A stretch of DNA of 64,000 bases from a virus, in the IMG/VR virus record IMGVR_UViG_3300020057_001229, positions 1 to 64,000 of that record; one strand, 5' to 3'. A model generated the notes under the pieces. It was not told the DNA's origin, did not search any database, and saw only the letters and a program-made list of their open reading frames with translations. The position numbers and the translations under genes are program-made. Shown here piece after piece: positions 24,012 to 32,256 of this stretch. Position 1 is the stretch's first letter. The number at the start of each line of letters is the position of its first letter.

Positions 24012-24758
24012 ATGTTGAAGACGGTGCTACCTACCTGGGGATCTAAGAGCGGCATTGCTTCACAAATTATTGCCATGCTTCCACCCCACGATCTTTACAT
24101 TGAAATTTTTGCTGGATCGCTGTCTGTCCTTCTAAATAAGCCTCTAAGCAAACATGAGATTGTCTACGATCTTAGCCCTGAAATTATTAACTTCTGGCGT
24201 ATAGTGAAGAACAGCCCTAATGAATTGGCGGAAGCAATATGGCTAACTCCTTACGGGGCTCCAATCCAAGCGTTATCGGATGCCCATCAAGCTGCTGCTT
24301 TTTGTGCCTCCCAAAAGATGGGCTACAGCGGTCACACAAAGAAAAAATTCAGCCTTACTTTAGATACGTCACAAAGCACCACTTCAAAGGCTGAAGTGTG
24401 GGCAAACTGGTTTAAAAGAATTGCCCCAGCAAGTAGGCGCGTCTCAAACGTCACGATGGTTCTCGGAGACGGGCTCTCAGCGCTTGCAAAGTACGGCTGG
24501 AACAAAGACGCAGTCATCTACGCAGATCCTCCCTACTTCGGGCACGAACATGAGTACCAATATGGAATTGGGGTTGAGTATACTGACTTCGTCAAGAAGA
24601 TGGCTTTATGCAAAGCTAGGATCATAGTCTCTGAGAGAGAACAAGCACTTCAATTCTACAAGAATTGGTACGTCACAGAGACGGTAAATCTACGCAGTAG
24701 AACTAAGAGGGCAGAGTTCCTCCTCACAAACTTCCCCAGCATTGGGACTAGAATTTAA
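24012..24758 (+). CDS. dam: D12-class DNA adenine methyltransferase (Dam)
   Basis: Alpha-class N6-adenine methyltransferase, 248 aa. Motif I EIFAGSLSVL (31-40) and motif IV YADPPYF (DPPY at 172-175) are intact; an N-terminal GSK (10-12) is typical of the class. Recognition sequence unknown. Its 3' end overlaps the convergent C5 methyltransferase by 69 nt. Confidence 0.93.
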   Translation: MLKTVLPTWGSKSGIASQIIAMLPPHDLYIEIFAGSLSVLLNKPLSKHEIVYDLSPEIINFWRIVKNSPNELAEAIWLTPYGAPIQALSDAHQAAAFCASQKMGYSGHTKKKFSLTLDTSQSTTSKAEVWANWFKRIAPASRRVSNVTMVLGDGLSALAKYGWNKDAVIYADPPYFGHEHEYQYGIGVEYTDFVKKMALCKARIIVSEREQALQFYKNWYVTETVNLRSRTKRAEFLLTNFPSIGTRI

Positions 24759-25559
24759 GAGGATCTCGAAGGCTCGCCGCGCTTGGAGCGGTACCACTGA
24801 ATTCCCAAGGGACTTAATTCTGTCCACTTGATTGGGTACCCCATTAACCACTCGCACCAATTTGGGTTCAATTTCCCACGACAAAATGGTTGCACCTCCG
24901 AGCCAGGATTCAAGATCTTCCCCTCCTCGACGATCTGAACGTAGCGACCTAGACTTAAGCTGGTCGTGTGCCCCGTCTGGGTTTCCCGCCGAATGGAGCC
25001 TACCTTCGTCACTACATAGCGATCCTTTGCCCCGAGCACCGCCGCTGCCGTAGCGTCTGTCGTTGTTAAGGTGGGCAAGCATAAACCAACGTTTCCTCGG
25101 GTGAGGAGCGCCAACGGCTCCAGCCGATATAACGAGCCACCTACAATCATACCGAAGTTTGGCAATCTCTCCTGTAACTTCAAGTAGTCCGTTTTTGGTA
25201 ATGTTGGACACGTTTTCCAAGAAGACGAAGCTAGGTCGTAGATCATCAATAAGCCTAACGACTTCGTAGAAAAGACCGCTGCGCTGTCCTGCCAAGCCAT
25301 GTTGACTTCCATGGCTTGAAATGTCCTGGCATGGAAATCCCCCCGTGATGAGATCAATAGAGGACTCAAAGTGATCTTTTGACAAGGTTCGGACATCTCC
25401 CCAGATAGGGGCAAGATCAAGGTAACCGTCGTGCATTCTGGAGAGTAAGACACTCTGGCAAAATTTATTGTTTTCACAATATGCGATTGTTCTGGCGTAG
25501 CCTCTGAGGGAGAGGGACAAGCCCCCAATTCCGCTAAAAAGATCCAAGGCATTTAGCAT
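24690..25559 (-). CDS. dcm: DNA (cytosine-5) methyltransferase
   Basis: 289 aa, short for the family, mainly in the target-recognition region. Motif I LDLFSGIGG (5-13), motif IV GGFPCQDIS with catalytic Cys77, motif VI ENV (115-117), motif VIII region PHPRKRWF, motif X SLGNSVVP near the C-terminus. Makes 5-methylcytosine. Upstream promoter-like TTGACG and a tandem 9-nt repeat suggest its own regulation. No strong ribosome site. Confidence 0.95.
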   Translation of the reverse strand: MLNALDLFSGIGGLSLSLRGYARTIAYCENNKFCQSVLLSRMHDGYLDLAPIWGDVRTLSKDHFESSIDLITGGFPCQDISSHGSQHGLAGQRSGLFYEVVRLIDDLRPSFVFLENVSNITKNGLLEVTGEIAKLRYDCRWLVISAGAVGAPHPRKRWFMLAHLNNDRRYGSGGARGKGSLCSDEGRLHSAGNPDGAHDQLKSRSLRSDRRGGEDLESWLGGATILSWEIEPKLVRVVNGVPNQVDRIKSLGNSVVPLQARRAFEILLNSSPNAGEVCEEELCPLSSTA

Positions 25560-25568
25560 CTACTTTGT

Positions 25569-25586
25569 GTTTCCAGTGTTTCCAGT
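25569..25586 (-). promoter_or_regulatory. Tandem 9-nt repeat upstream of the C5 methyltransferase
   Basis: GTTTCCAGT repeated twice head-to-tail, 10 nt from the start codon. On the minus strand a TTGACG element lies further upstream. Spacing fits an operator or auto-regulatory site; unproven. Confidence 0.4.
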
Positions 25587-25661
25587 TATTCACTAACATT
25601 AAATCACAGCGTCAACTTGAAATAAAGACATAATGGAAGACACGCAAGACTTCAAAGGACT

Positions 25662-26075
25662 TCATTTTGAAGAACGACGAGACCTAACAATCAACTCGTC
25701 GAAGAGCTGCTGCCAGTTGGAGCCGTCCGTCTTCGCTTCGTTCAAGTCCGAGTTCATGATGGTGTGCTCGTAGGGATCGTCAGGATGCATGAGACCTACG
25801 GCGCAGTGACCCATCTCGTGGTAGAGCACTTTCCGCTTCTGCCACTTGTTCCCCGTCCGCCAAAACTCAGCATTGAGAAAGATCTCGTGCGTCCACATAT
25901 TGCAATAGGCGTGGGCTTTGCGGCATTGCTGATTCACTACATCGTCAACGTCGGGCATGTCGTCGGAGAGCCTGATGGTGACGGGGGCTTTAGAGATGAA
26001 CAGACGAAAGTCCGTCAGCTCCTCAGAGAGGTCTAAGGACAACATCAGCGCTGCTACAAACAACAAAGGAGCCAT
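25662..26075 (-). CDS. Zinc metallopeptidase with metzincin-type motif
   Basis: 137 aa. N-terminal hydrophobic segment (PLLFVAALMLSLDL) suggests export or anchoring. LYHEMGHCAVGLMH is HExxHxxGxxH-like, giving three His ligands and catalytic Glu; IMNSD downstream could serve as the Met-turn. May act on envelope proteins or peptide bonds in the periplasm. Substrate unknown. Confidence 0.8.
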   Translation of the reverse strand: MAPLLFVAALMLSLDLSEELTDFRLFISKAPVTIRLSDDMPDVDDVVNQQCRKAHAYCNMWTHEIFLNAEFWRTGNKWQKRKVLYHEMGHCAVGLMHPDDPYEHTIMNSDLNEAKTDGSNWQQLFDELIVRSRRSSK

Positions 26076-26113
26076 GCAGAGAATCTGCGCGGCTCATTGG
26101 CTGACCAGCCAGT

Positions 26114-26722
26114 TTAGTCTTCGACAGGCAGCTTCATGAACTCGATGCGGTCAGTGATCCCTAGCTCCCACAGCATGGTGCGGATGTAGCCGAGGTCTAG
26201 CTTGTCGTCACCGAGCTTGTGGCGAATCGCCATAATGTCGGCTTTGTCTTTGTAGCGCATAGAGCCAAGCTTCGTCAGGATCAAGTCTTCCGCTGAGACG
26301 ATCTTGACGCTTTGACCTAAAAGGGAAGTTGACTTCGCTCTCTTTAGCATCGACGCCGTAAACGTTGCGTCTTTGTAGCCGATGAAATCAACTTCACGCC
26401 CGCGATACTCCATCTTGTAGATGACGCGGTTTGGCTTGACGTAGGGCAGCTCTTCCTTCAAGACGAAGCCAAGCTTCTTGAAGTGGTCAGCGAGCTTGTC
26501 TAGGTCTGCGGCAGCTACCACGAAGTCCAAGTCTTCGGTGGCACGCGGCTTAGCGTGGACAGAGATCGCAAGACCACCAGCAAGCACTGCGTCCTGAGAC
26601 GAAAGCTCTTTCAAGACGAGGTTCAAGAACTCGCCAAGCTGCATTCGGTTAGGGGCAGCGAAGATGGCTTCTAGTTCTAAGGCATCGGCGACGGCTTGTT
26701 GTTCTGGTTGTTTGACGGTCAT
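26114..26722 (-). CDS. Nucleotidyltransferase-fold protein (AbiEii/MNT-like)
   Basis: 202 aa, AGGGA before ATG. AGGLAISVHAKPRATEDLDF (~47-66) is the GG...R-x-T-x-D-x-D core of minimal nucleotidyltransferases, and VDFIG supplies the third acidic residue. C-terminal helices (SAEDLILTKLGSMRYKDK) are typical of this group. Such proteins are toxins (AbiEii), antitoxin modifiers or tRNA modifiers. No obvious antitoxin is adjacent. Confidence 0.8.
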   Translation of the reverse strand: MTVKQPEQQAVADALELEAIFAAPNRMQLGEFLNLVLKELSSQDAVLAGGLAISVHAKPRATEDLDFVVAAADLDKLADHFKKLGFVLKEELPYVKPNRVIYKMEYRGREVDFIGYKDATFTASMLKRAKSTSLLGQSVKIVSAEDLILTKLGSMRYKDKADIMAIRHKLGDDKLDLGYIRTMLWELGITDRIEFMKLPVED

Positions 26723-26874
26723 AGATTCCCTATCGGCTCATCCCTGAAATTCTTTAGACTATAATCTATAACCCCTAGGTTTGCCTACGGGTTTCTACCT
26801 ACTACTGGGACTTCCCAGAACAAACGTATTGATAGGGGCGCGGAGCCCTCGGGCAGCCACCTCGGGAGGGTCTT

Positions 26875-26955
26875 ATGCGAGTCTGGTCCTTGGTTATGTT
26901 CGTCGTCGCCTGCGTCATGTTCTACCTGACGTTAATCGGCAAGCTGCCCGTCTGA
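26875..26955 (+). CDS. 26-aa membrane peptide
   Basis: ATG 26875, TGA 26953-26955, with GGGAGGG about 6 nt upstream, a strong ribosome site. Sequence is a single hydrophobic helix (WSLVMFVVACVMFYLTLIG) with Lys near the C-terminus. Function unknown. The rest of 26723-26966 holds only promoter-like A/T-rich sequence (TATAAT near 26760). Confidence 0.6.
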   Translation: MRVWSLVMFVVACVMFYLTLIGKLPV

Positions 26956-26966
26956 TTTCACTCAGC

Positions 26967-28106
26967 CTAAATTTGGACTCGGTGACATTGTGTTGACATT
27001 ATAGGATGTTGCTGAGCGTGAGGCTCAAGAACTTCGTTGTCGCCAGTCTCGAAAGGTGGCGTGGTCGTAGCGACCTTACACTCAAGAAGAACCCGTTCGA
27101 GGTCTTCCTCAGTTTCCAACTTGAAGAACCGATCGCCGGTTATCTTGTAGACCTTATCCCAGTCGATTTCCCGTAGCTGATACCTGCGTGGGACATCGTT
27201 TGGCACAGACATGTAGACGAATTCGGCGATGTCGAACGGCTTCTGAATGTTGGGTACAATAATACCTAGCCAGGCAAATCGTTTGATGGTTTTCAGTTTA
27301 TCAGCGTCTTTCTTTTGAACTTCCTTAAAAGCTTCCATGCCGAAAATTGGTTTGTAATGATGAATACCGTTGTACTCTAACACTATGTAGTAGTCCCCAA
27401 CCTTAATTACAGAATCGAATTCCCGCTCTCTGTTTCTATCTTTAACAGCTAGCGCCCCGACGAGCGTTGAAAGAGCGATTGTTGCTACAAGCTCTGGTCG
27501 AGTAGTGGACCTGTTGCGCTTCATATGCGAGCAAATATCATTTAGAATACCAAGCTTACAAGCGGCGCTATATTTGCCGGGACTACCTTCTTTGAAGGCT
27601 AATCTTGTCTCATATTTCAAGGCTTCAGCTTGAAGTGACTCTAAAGTGTGTTCCTTGTAACGAACAATCATATGCGAGCAAATATCAGGTATAATACCAC
27701 GCTTATGAGCGCTATAATATTCGCTGCGGCTACCTTCTTTGAAGGCTGCCATTGTCTCATATTTCAAGGCTTCAGCTTGAAGTGACTCTAAAGTGTGTAC
27801 CTTGTGCTGAGCAATCATATGCGAGCAAATATCATTTAGAATACCAAGCCTCCGAGCGGCGCTATATTCGGCGGGACTACCTCCTTGGAAGGCTGCCCTT
27901 GTCTCATATTTCAAGGCTTCAGCTTGAAGCGACTCTAAAGTGTGTTCCTTACGCTGAGCAATCATATGCGAGCAAATATCGTCTAGAATACCAAGCCTCC
28001 GAGCGGTACTATATTCGGCGGGACTACCTTTCGAGAAGCCTATCCTTGTCTCATATTTCAAGGCTTCAGCTTGAAGTGACTCTAAAGTGTGTTGTTTATT
28101 TGCCAC
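26967..28106 (-). CDS. Four-repeat DNA-binding protein with VSR/EDxHD-like nuclease domain
   Basis: 379 aa, GTG start with GGAG upstream. Four tandem 49-aa repeats (28091 to 27504), each starting HTLESLQAEALKYET and ending DICSHM. The first 15 residues are identical in all four, indicating recent expansion. The C-terminal domain has VLEYNGIHHYKP, then KKDADKLKTIKRFAW, like very-short-patch-repair or EDxHD homing nucleases. The repeats resemble DNA-binding modules of phage mobile nucleases. Probably a homing-type endonuclease. Confidence 0.75.
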   Translation of the reverse strand: MANKQHTLESLQAEALKYETRIGFSKGSPAEYSTARRLGILDDICSHMIAQRKEHTLESLQAEALKYETRAAFQGGSPAEYSAARRLGILNDICSHMIAQHKVHTLESLQAEALKYETMAAFKEGSRSEYYSAHKRGIIPDICSHMIVRYKEHTLESLQAEALKYETRLAFKEGSPGKYSAACKLGILNDICSHMKRNRSTTRPELVATIALSTLVGALAVKDRNREREFDSVIKVGDYYIVLEYNGIHHYKPIFGMEAFKEVQKKDADKLKTIKRFAWLGIIVPNIQKPFDIAEFVYMSVPNDVPRRYQLREIDWDKVYKITGDRFFKLETEEDLERVLLECKVATTTPPFETGDNEVLEPHAQQHPIMSTQCHRVQI

Positions 28107-28253
28107 TAATGCGCTCCATAGGATTTCTTAAAATAATGAAGCGGTGAGAGCTGGTTGTCAAATTTGAAGAACTTGGAACACCAAATTAAAAGTTTGGTGC
28201 CCTCAAAATAAAATCAGGCAACAGTTGCCGTATACTTTTGTATTTTTTGAGAT

Positions 28254-28328
28254 TGGCGACCCTGGCAGGAATCCAACCTGCACGAAGGCGTTAGAAGCGC
28301 CTGATGCTATGCATTACATCACAGAGTC
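28254..28328 (-). tRNA. tRNA-Arg (anticodon TCT)
   Basis: Acceptor GACTCTG/CAGGGTC (with wobble pairs), anticodon stem AGGCG/CGCCT with loop CTTCTAA, T arm GCAGGTTGGATTCCTGC, discriminator G and encoded CCA. The T-loop (TTGGATT) is slightly atypical. Confidence 0.9.
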
Positions 28329-28512
28329 AATTGTTTGCTGAAGAGAGGGGAGTGCGAACGTAAGATGCAAACGCGGAAGGTTACACCCGCCTGCGTTTTG
28401 CCTTAGAGAAAGATCTTGAAGATGTAGAGAGAAAGAACATAGTAGTACCTAGATATTCACGTATACAATTTAGTATATTGTCTTCTGGAAAAAAATGTCA
28501 AAGGGAAATTTC
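28329..28512. other. Intergenic region with one hairpin and promoter-like sequence
   Basis: Contains GCAAACGC...GCGTTTTGC arms (about 28367-28403) and a TATATT-like -10 near 28470 ahead of the 28513 gene. On the other side of the Arg tRNA, 28180-28229 holds two small hairpins (CACCAAA/TTTGGTG, GGCAAC/GTTGCC). No gene seen. Confidence 0.4.
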
Positions 28513-28950
28513 ATGGATTATCCAATAGCCACCGTCCGCGAGATCAACGGAGAACTTTTTCTCGACGATCCTACGGCGCTTGCCGTCATCAAAGCCACCA
28601 GCCGCGCCGCTTGCCGTAAGACGTTTGAGATGCAAAGAGACCGCGTAGAGCACTTCGTCACTCGCACCAGTGCGCTCAACCTTTCGACGGAAGATGTTGT
28701 CATCGTTTTAGCCAACGCCGATGACCCTAACGGCAAACAGCTCGCCGAAGCCCTCATGCCGAACCACGATTGGCAAGCTTACCGCAACCTAGGCGAGCTT
28801 CCCTTTGCTCGCGGGCTTGCTGAGAGGGAAGGCATCCAGTGGTTCATAGAGGATATGGAGCCTGACATGGCTTCGGTGCTCAAGAACCATGCTGGAGTTG
28901 CTGTAGTCGTCGTAGACCACGGCGTCATAGAAGTTCTTTCGCCGTCGTAA
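28513..28950 (+). CDS. Hypothetical protein
   Basis: 145 aa from ATG 28513 (AAGGGA 6 nt upstream; the earlier ATG at 28495 lacks a site). Alternating alpha/beta composition (DVVIVLANADD, AGVAVVVVDHGVIEV). No family recognised. First of a run of five same-strand small genes. Confidence 0.7.
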   Translation: MDYPIATVREINGELFLDDPTALAVIKATSRAACRKTFEMQRDRVEHFVTRTSALNLSTEDVVIVLANADDPNGKQLAEALMPNHDWQAYRNLGELPFARGLAEREGIQWFIEDMEPDMASVLKNHAGVAVVVVDHGVIEVLSPS

Positions 28951-28990
28951 GAGTAGTGGTAGGCTTTCTGAAATCCCAAAGGAGCGTCTA

Positions 28991-29263
28991 ATGACTGACA
29001 CCCGCGCCGAAGTTGATGCGGCATATGCGGCAATTGCAAAGAGCGAAGCGCGTTTAGCTGAGATTCGTGCAGCTTGTCCTCACACCAACTGCCGCATCGG
29101 AAACTATTCGTACCGCATCGGCAACGTCCAGCCTGTACGGCTTTGTAGCGATTGCGATCGCGTAGTGGGCGCTCTCTCGTATGAAGAATACACCGCTTGG
29201 GCAGGGAAAGAGCCTGTGTCAGCAGTAAGCACAACAACAACTAAGGTGTCTTATGGGTCGTAA
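28991..29263 (+). CDS. Small Cys-containing coiled-coil protein
   Basis: 90 aa, AAAGGAG before ATG. N-terminal helix (RAEVDAAYAAIAKSEARLAE) then a CPHTNC...LCSDCD zinc-like site. Overlaps the next gene by 11 nt. Function unknown. Confidence 0.7.
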   Translation: MTDTRAEVDAAYAAIAKSEARLAEIRAACPHTNCRIGNYSYRIGNVQPVRLCSDCDRVVGALSYEEYTAWAGKEPVSAVSTTTTKVSYGS

Positions 29264-29522
29264 GCGAGTTGTTCATTTCTCAACTTGGAACGTTTGCGTC
29301 AGCTTCGTCCCTGCGTGCAAGCTAGACTGGTGCTACAACCACGGCTTGTTTGAGGCTCCTCACACCGACGACGAAAGCGAAGTCACTTGCAAGCGTTGCT
29401 TGAAGCAACTTGCGGAGTGGGAGTCGATGGACTTTGAGTTCGTTGACCTCCCAGAGCCACAACCAAACGTAGAACTTCTTTCGTGGCTTGGGCACCCACC
29501 TAAAGACGGTAAAACGGCATGA
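29253..29522 (+). CDS. Small Cys-containing hypothetical protein
   Basis: 89 aa. CKLDWCYNHG and CKRCLKQL could form a zinc site. Stop overlaps the next ATG (ATGA). Function unknown. Confidence 0.7.
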   Translation: MGRKRVVHFSTWNVCVSFVPACKLDWCYNHGLFEAPHTDDESEVTCKRCLKQLAEWESMDFEFVDLPEPQPNVELLSWLGHPPKDGKTA

Positions 29523-29839
29523 AAATTAATGTTGAGCAAGCAATCGCCTCCCGCAAGCTTTTGGCTGAACGACTACATGAGTTCTTCAAGGACCAACGTG
29601 GGAAAATGATCAGCAAGGCGCTTTTAGACCAAATGTACGGCGAACTCTACGTGTTGATCGAATCGATTAAGCAAGCAGACGTAGGCGGTATCCCGCTTGA
29701 GGCTCCTAAGTTCATGCTAAGGTTCGACGCTTTTAACAAAAGCATGTTAGAAGTGCTTCCTACCAATGAGTCTGCCGTATGGATGACAATGCTGTGGGAG
29801 ACACTAGACGGCGAACCACCACACGAAAGGCAGGCATAA
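29519..29839 (+). CDS. Hypothetical helical protein
   Basis: 106 aa, coupled to the previous gene by ATGA. Mainly helical, no motif. Its last ~15 codons are repeated in the tandem duplication that follows. Confidence 0.7.
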   Translation: MKINVEQAIASRKLLAERLHEFFKDQRGKMISKALLDQMYGELYVLIESIKQADVGGIPLEAPKFMLRFDAFNKSMLEVLPTNESAVWMTMLWETLDGEPPHERQA

Positions 29840-30000
29840 GTTTGGACATGGCGACTTGGACACTCGACACAGCCACATTCAAGATTTTGGATGATGCTGT
29901 GGAAGACACTAGACGGCGAACCAGCTACACCATGCGAAAGGCAAGCCTAAGTTTGGACATGGCGACTTTGACACTCGACACAGCCACATTCAAGATTGTG
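29790..30000 (+). repeat. Tandem duplication of a gene junction (~105 bp units)
   Basis: Unit 1 (29790-29889) covers the end of the 29519 gene and the start of the next. Unit 2 (29895-30000) repeats it with few changes and a 6-nt insertion: both contain GACACTAGACGGCGAACCA, and TTTGGACATGGCGACTT. Confidence 0.85.
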
Positions 30001-30297
30001 GAAGAGCTGCGGCAGCTTCTGCTAGAGGGGCAACAACAGTTCAAGTTTGAAATGTTCAACGATCCTAAGTGCTACGGCTTTGATCTTGAAGTTGAAAGCT
30101 TTAAAGCGTCCGTCTATCTGTGGCACGAACTCAGCGCGATTGTCGTAGCTGTCTGCGGAGACGGAAGCGTCAAGAATTCAAAACAAGAGAAATTTCCGTT
30201 GATACACTTCTACGGCAAAGACACCGCCGTCGCAGAGTTCGTGCTCAAGAGTCTCGGTGCGCAGACCAAGTTCTCGCGCTGGAGTGACGCTCTTTGA
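29848..30297 (+). CDS. Hypothetical protein with duplicated start region
   Basis: 149 aa from the first ATG, or 112 aa from the second copy at 29959. The repeat adds 37 codons in frame (MATWTLDTATFKI then MATLTLDTATFKI). The core (FKFEMFNDPKCYGFDLEV, LSAIVVAVCGDG) is unassigned. Neither start has a clear ribosome site. Confidence 0.65.
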   Translation: MATWTLDTATFKILDDAVEDTRRRTSYTMRKASLSLDMATLTLDTATFKIVEELRQLLLEGQQQFKFEMFNDPKCYGFDLEVESFKASVYLWHELSAIVVAVCGDGSVKNSKQEKFPLIHFYGKDTAVAEFVLKSLGAQTKFSRWSDAL

Positions 30298-30430
30298 AAG
30301 AGGCAGCTTGAGTTGCCCTAAAAATATATACTTTGCAAATCAACTAGTTACAAGCTTTACTTAAAGCTTTAAGATTAAATCCCGAGAAGTCTCCTGTTGG
30401 TGCCACGCACCACATCACAAAGGAGACCAG

Positions 30431-31162
30431 ATGCCAATCATCACTCGCAAGCAAGACGGCACCGAAGAGCTGACCTTCGTAGGTATGGTTCTTCAAGTCC
30501 ACGGTTACGTCTATATGGGTAACGACTGTGAGAAGGCGTTTGCTACGGTCTGGCTCGAAGCTGAGGGTCGCCCTAAGCGCGTCGGCTACAGCTCGCTCCA
30601 CTACGACTACGGTCAAGACCGCAACTCTGCCGTCATCGACGCCTCCCCAGAGATCAAGACCCTCTTCAACAACTGGTGTGCCGCCGAAGAGGCGCGCCAC
30701 GACGCAGAGGAAGCTGCTCGCCGCGAGCGCGAGTTCGGTCGCGGTAAGAAGGTCGTCGTCGCTCGCGGACGCAAGGTCCCTAAAGGCACCATCGGTGAAA
30801 TCTTCTGGATCGGTGACAACGGCTACGGCGAGTCGCTGGGGCTCTTCCTAGCTGACGGCACGAAGGTCTTCACGGCATCGAAGAACTGCGACATCATTCT
30901 TAAGAACGGTGTTGCTGAGCGTGCGGAAGGGGCGGCGTCCACTGAGACAGTCAAAGCTGAGTTCGCCAAAGGCGTCGGCGTCGAACTGAACGGCGAGCAG
31001 GGAACCATCTTCTGGATTGGGCAAGCAAAGAACGGCAGCGGCGTTCGTGTAGGCGTCGAATTTGCGGACGGCGACCGCCGCTTCTACGCACAGGAGCAGG
31101 TCGCAATTCCAGGTGCGCAAGTGCAGAAGAGCCTTGAGGCAAGCACGCAAGCACACCTCTGA
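30431..31162 (+). CDS. Two-KOW/SH3-like domain protein
   Basis: 243 aa, AAAGGAG before ATG. Two similar beta modules: RGKKVVVARGRKVPKGTIG-IFWIGDNGYG (~103-130) and KGVGVELNGEQGTIFWIG (~178-195), each followed by GV/GLF-ADG. This resembles KOW/SH3-like repeats used for nucleic-acid or protein binding. The Ala/Arg/Glu-rich helix between them is a spacer. Preceded by a 130-nt gene-free leader. Confidence 0.7.
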   Translation: MPIITRKQDGTEELTFVGMVLQVHGYVYMGNDCEKAFATVWLEAEGRPKRVGYSSLHYDYGQDRNSAVIDASPEIKTLFNNWCAAEEARHDAEEAARREREFGRGKKVVVARGRKVPKGTIGEIFWIGDNGYGESLGLFLADGTKVFTASKNCDIILKNGVAERAEGAASTETVKAEFAKGVGVELNGEQGTIFWIGQAKNGSGVRVGVEFADGDRRFYAQEQVAIPGAQVQKSLEASTQAHL

Positions 31163-31258
31163 AAAGATCAGATGATGATCAGGCAGTTACCAGTCTTACT
31201 CTAAAGTCTTTAACCATTCGTCCGATAGAAGTCGTAACCACTCACAGAAGGCTTACCA

Positions 31259-31459
31259 ATGAAAATCAAATTGGACCTAGACGATCGGCTCAAGTTAGAA
31301 AAGCTAGCGAAGCTAGAGGGCTTCTCGTCTGCATCTGAGTACGCCTGCTTTCTCTTGGATAGTGCTATGAACTCCCTCTTGGAGAAGGCTGGTGGTGACG
31401 AAGACTACGCCGCTCTACTTGGCGCGGAAGAACTCTTCGGGAAGCAACTCCGTCAATAA
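31259..31459 (+). CDS. Small protein, possible ribbon-helix-helix
   Basis: 66 aa. KIKLDLDDRLKLEKLAKLEG-SASEYACFLLD has the beta-strand plus two helices of RHH DNA-binding proteins. AGAAGG precedes ATG. Could regulate the neighbouring operon. Confidence 0.6.
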   Translation: MKIKLDLDDRLKLEKLAKLEGFSSASEYACFLLDSAMNSLLEKAGGDEDYAALLGAEELFGKQLRQ

Positions 31460-31473
31460 AGAGAGGCAAGAAA

Positions 31474-31872
31474 GTGAAGATCAAGCTTCAGGGGAACCTT
31501 CACGTTGCCCAAGAAGTCTTGAACGCCGTACAAGCTTTAGGCGTTCTCGACTCGTCGTTGCTGTGGGTGGAAGCCTACTCTAACGGGCGTGAGCAGGGCT
31601 TTGCGATCTTTCGTGCGACATCGAAAACAATGTCCGCCCGCTACATCATGTTCTCGGAATCTCGCGGCTCAGACCGCATCGTCATCTACGACAACGGCGA
31701 CAAGTCTCCCAACATGCAAGGCAACACGCCGTCTGAAGAGGCGTACAAAAAAGCGACGTACTTCGACTGCGGGCACTACACGCTCGCTGCCCAACACATC
31801 ATCGGTCTTCTCGAAGAAGTTCCTACGACACGGCTCCAACGCTGGACGCAGAACCTTTCCCTCTCCGACTAA
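31474..31872 (+). CDS. Hypothetical protein
   Basis: 132 aa, GTG start with AGAGAGGC upstream. Mixed alpha/beta with central SESRGSDRIVIYDNGDKSP. No family recognised. 14 nt after the RHH-like gene. Confidence 0.65.
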   Translation: MKIKLQGNLHVAQEVLNAVQALGVLDSSLLWVEAYSNGREQGFAIFRATSKTMSARYIMFSESRGSDRIVIYDNGDKSPNMQGNTPSEEAYKKATYFDCGHYTLAAQHIIGLLEEVPTTRLQRWTQNLSLSD

Positions 31873-31879
31873 AAAGTCT

Positions 31880-31985
31880 AGACAAAAAGACCGCTACGGT
31901 TTAAAGGTGCAATACCTTCTCCTTCCATCGCTACCGTAAAGGTGCAGAGCAACCCGTCCCTTTCTATTTTTCAAGGCAGAAAGGG
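31880..31985 (+). promoter_or_regulatory. Leader repeat, copy 1 (copy 2 at ~32335-32460)
   Basis: GTGCAATACCTTCTCCTTCC, then ATCGCTACC, GTAAAGGT, AGCAACCCGTCC and CTATTTTTCA reappear, diverged and lengthened, at 32362-32458. Each copy lies just before a small Cys-containing gene (31993 and 32492). In copy 2, TTGACG and a CCGTA-CTACGA-TACGG inverted repeat precede it. Likely a duplicated promoter or 5' leader. Confidence 0.6.
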
Positions 31986-31992
31986 AAACGAA

Positions 31993-32256
31993 GTGAGCAC
32001 CATCTGGATGAAGCTGTTCAATAAGGTCGAAGAGGTAGCCAAGCCCTTCCTCGTCATTTCTGAAACCGCCACCTCGACCTGGCACTACCACTTCCGACTG
32101 GTAGGTCCCGAGGGCGCGGCAGCGCTATGCGGCGCGAAACTCGGATGGGACACGACGATGCCGCTCTCGACGTGGGGGCTCAAGGATCACATCCCGTCCC
32201 GCTACTGCGGAACATGCGAAAAGGAAGCGCGTGCTCGCGGTTTGTGGGCGGGGTGA
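31993..32256 (+). CDS. Small zinc-binding-type protein
   Basis: 87 aa from GTG 31993 (AAAGGGAA upstream). LCGAKLG and YCGTCEKEA give three or four Cys ligands. Similar small proteins are common in phages. Function unknown. Confidence 0.65.
   Translation: MSTIWMKLFNKVEEVAKPFLVISETATSTWHYHFRLVGPEGAAALCGAKLGWDTTMPLSTWGLKDHIPSRYCGTCEKEARARGLWAG

Noticed and set aside
24755-25552. A 265-aa second frame within the C5 methyltransferase on the same strand
   Set aside because: The other frame carries every C5 methyltransferase motif; this one has none and is a shadow.
27504-28091. CRISPR array suggested by four regular repeats
   Set aside because: The 147-bp units are coding repeats of one protein, with no short repeats and unique spacers. 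No CRISPR array was seen anywhere in the window.
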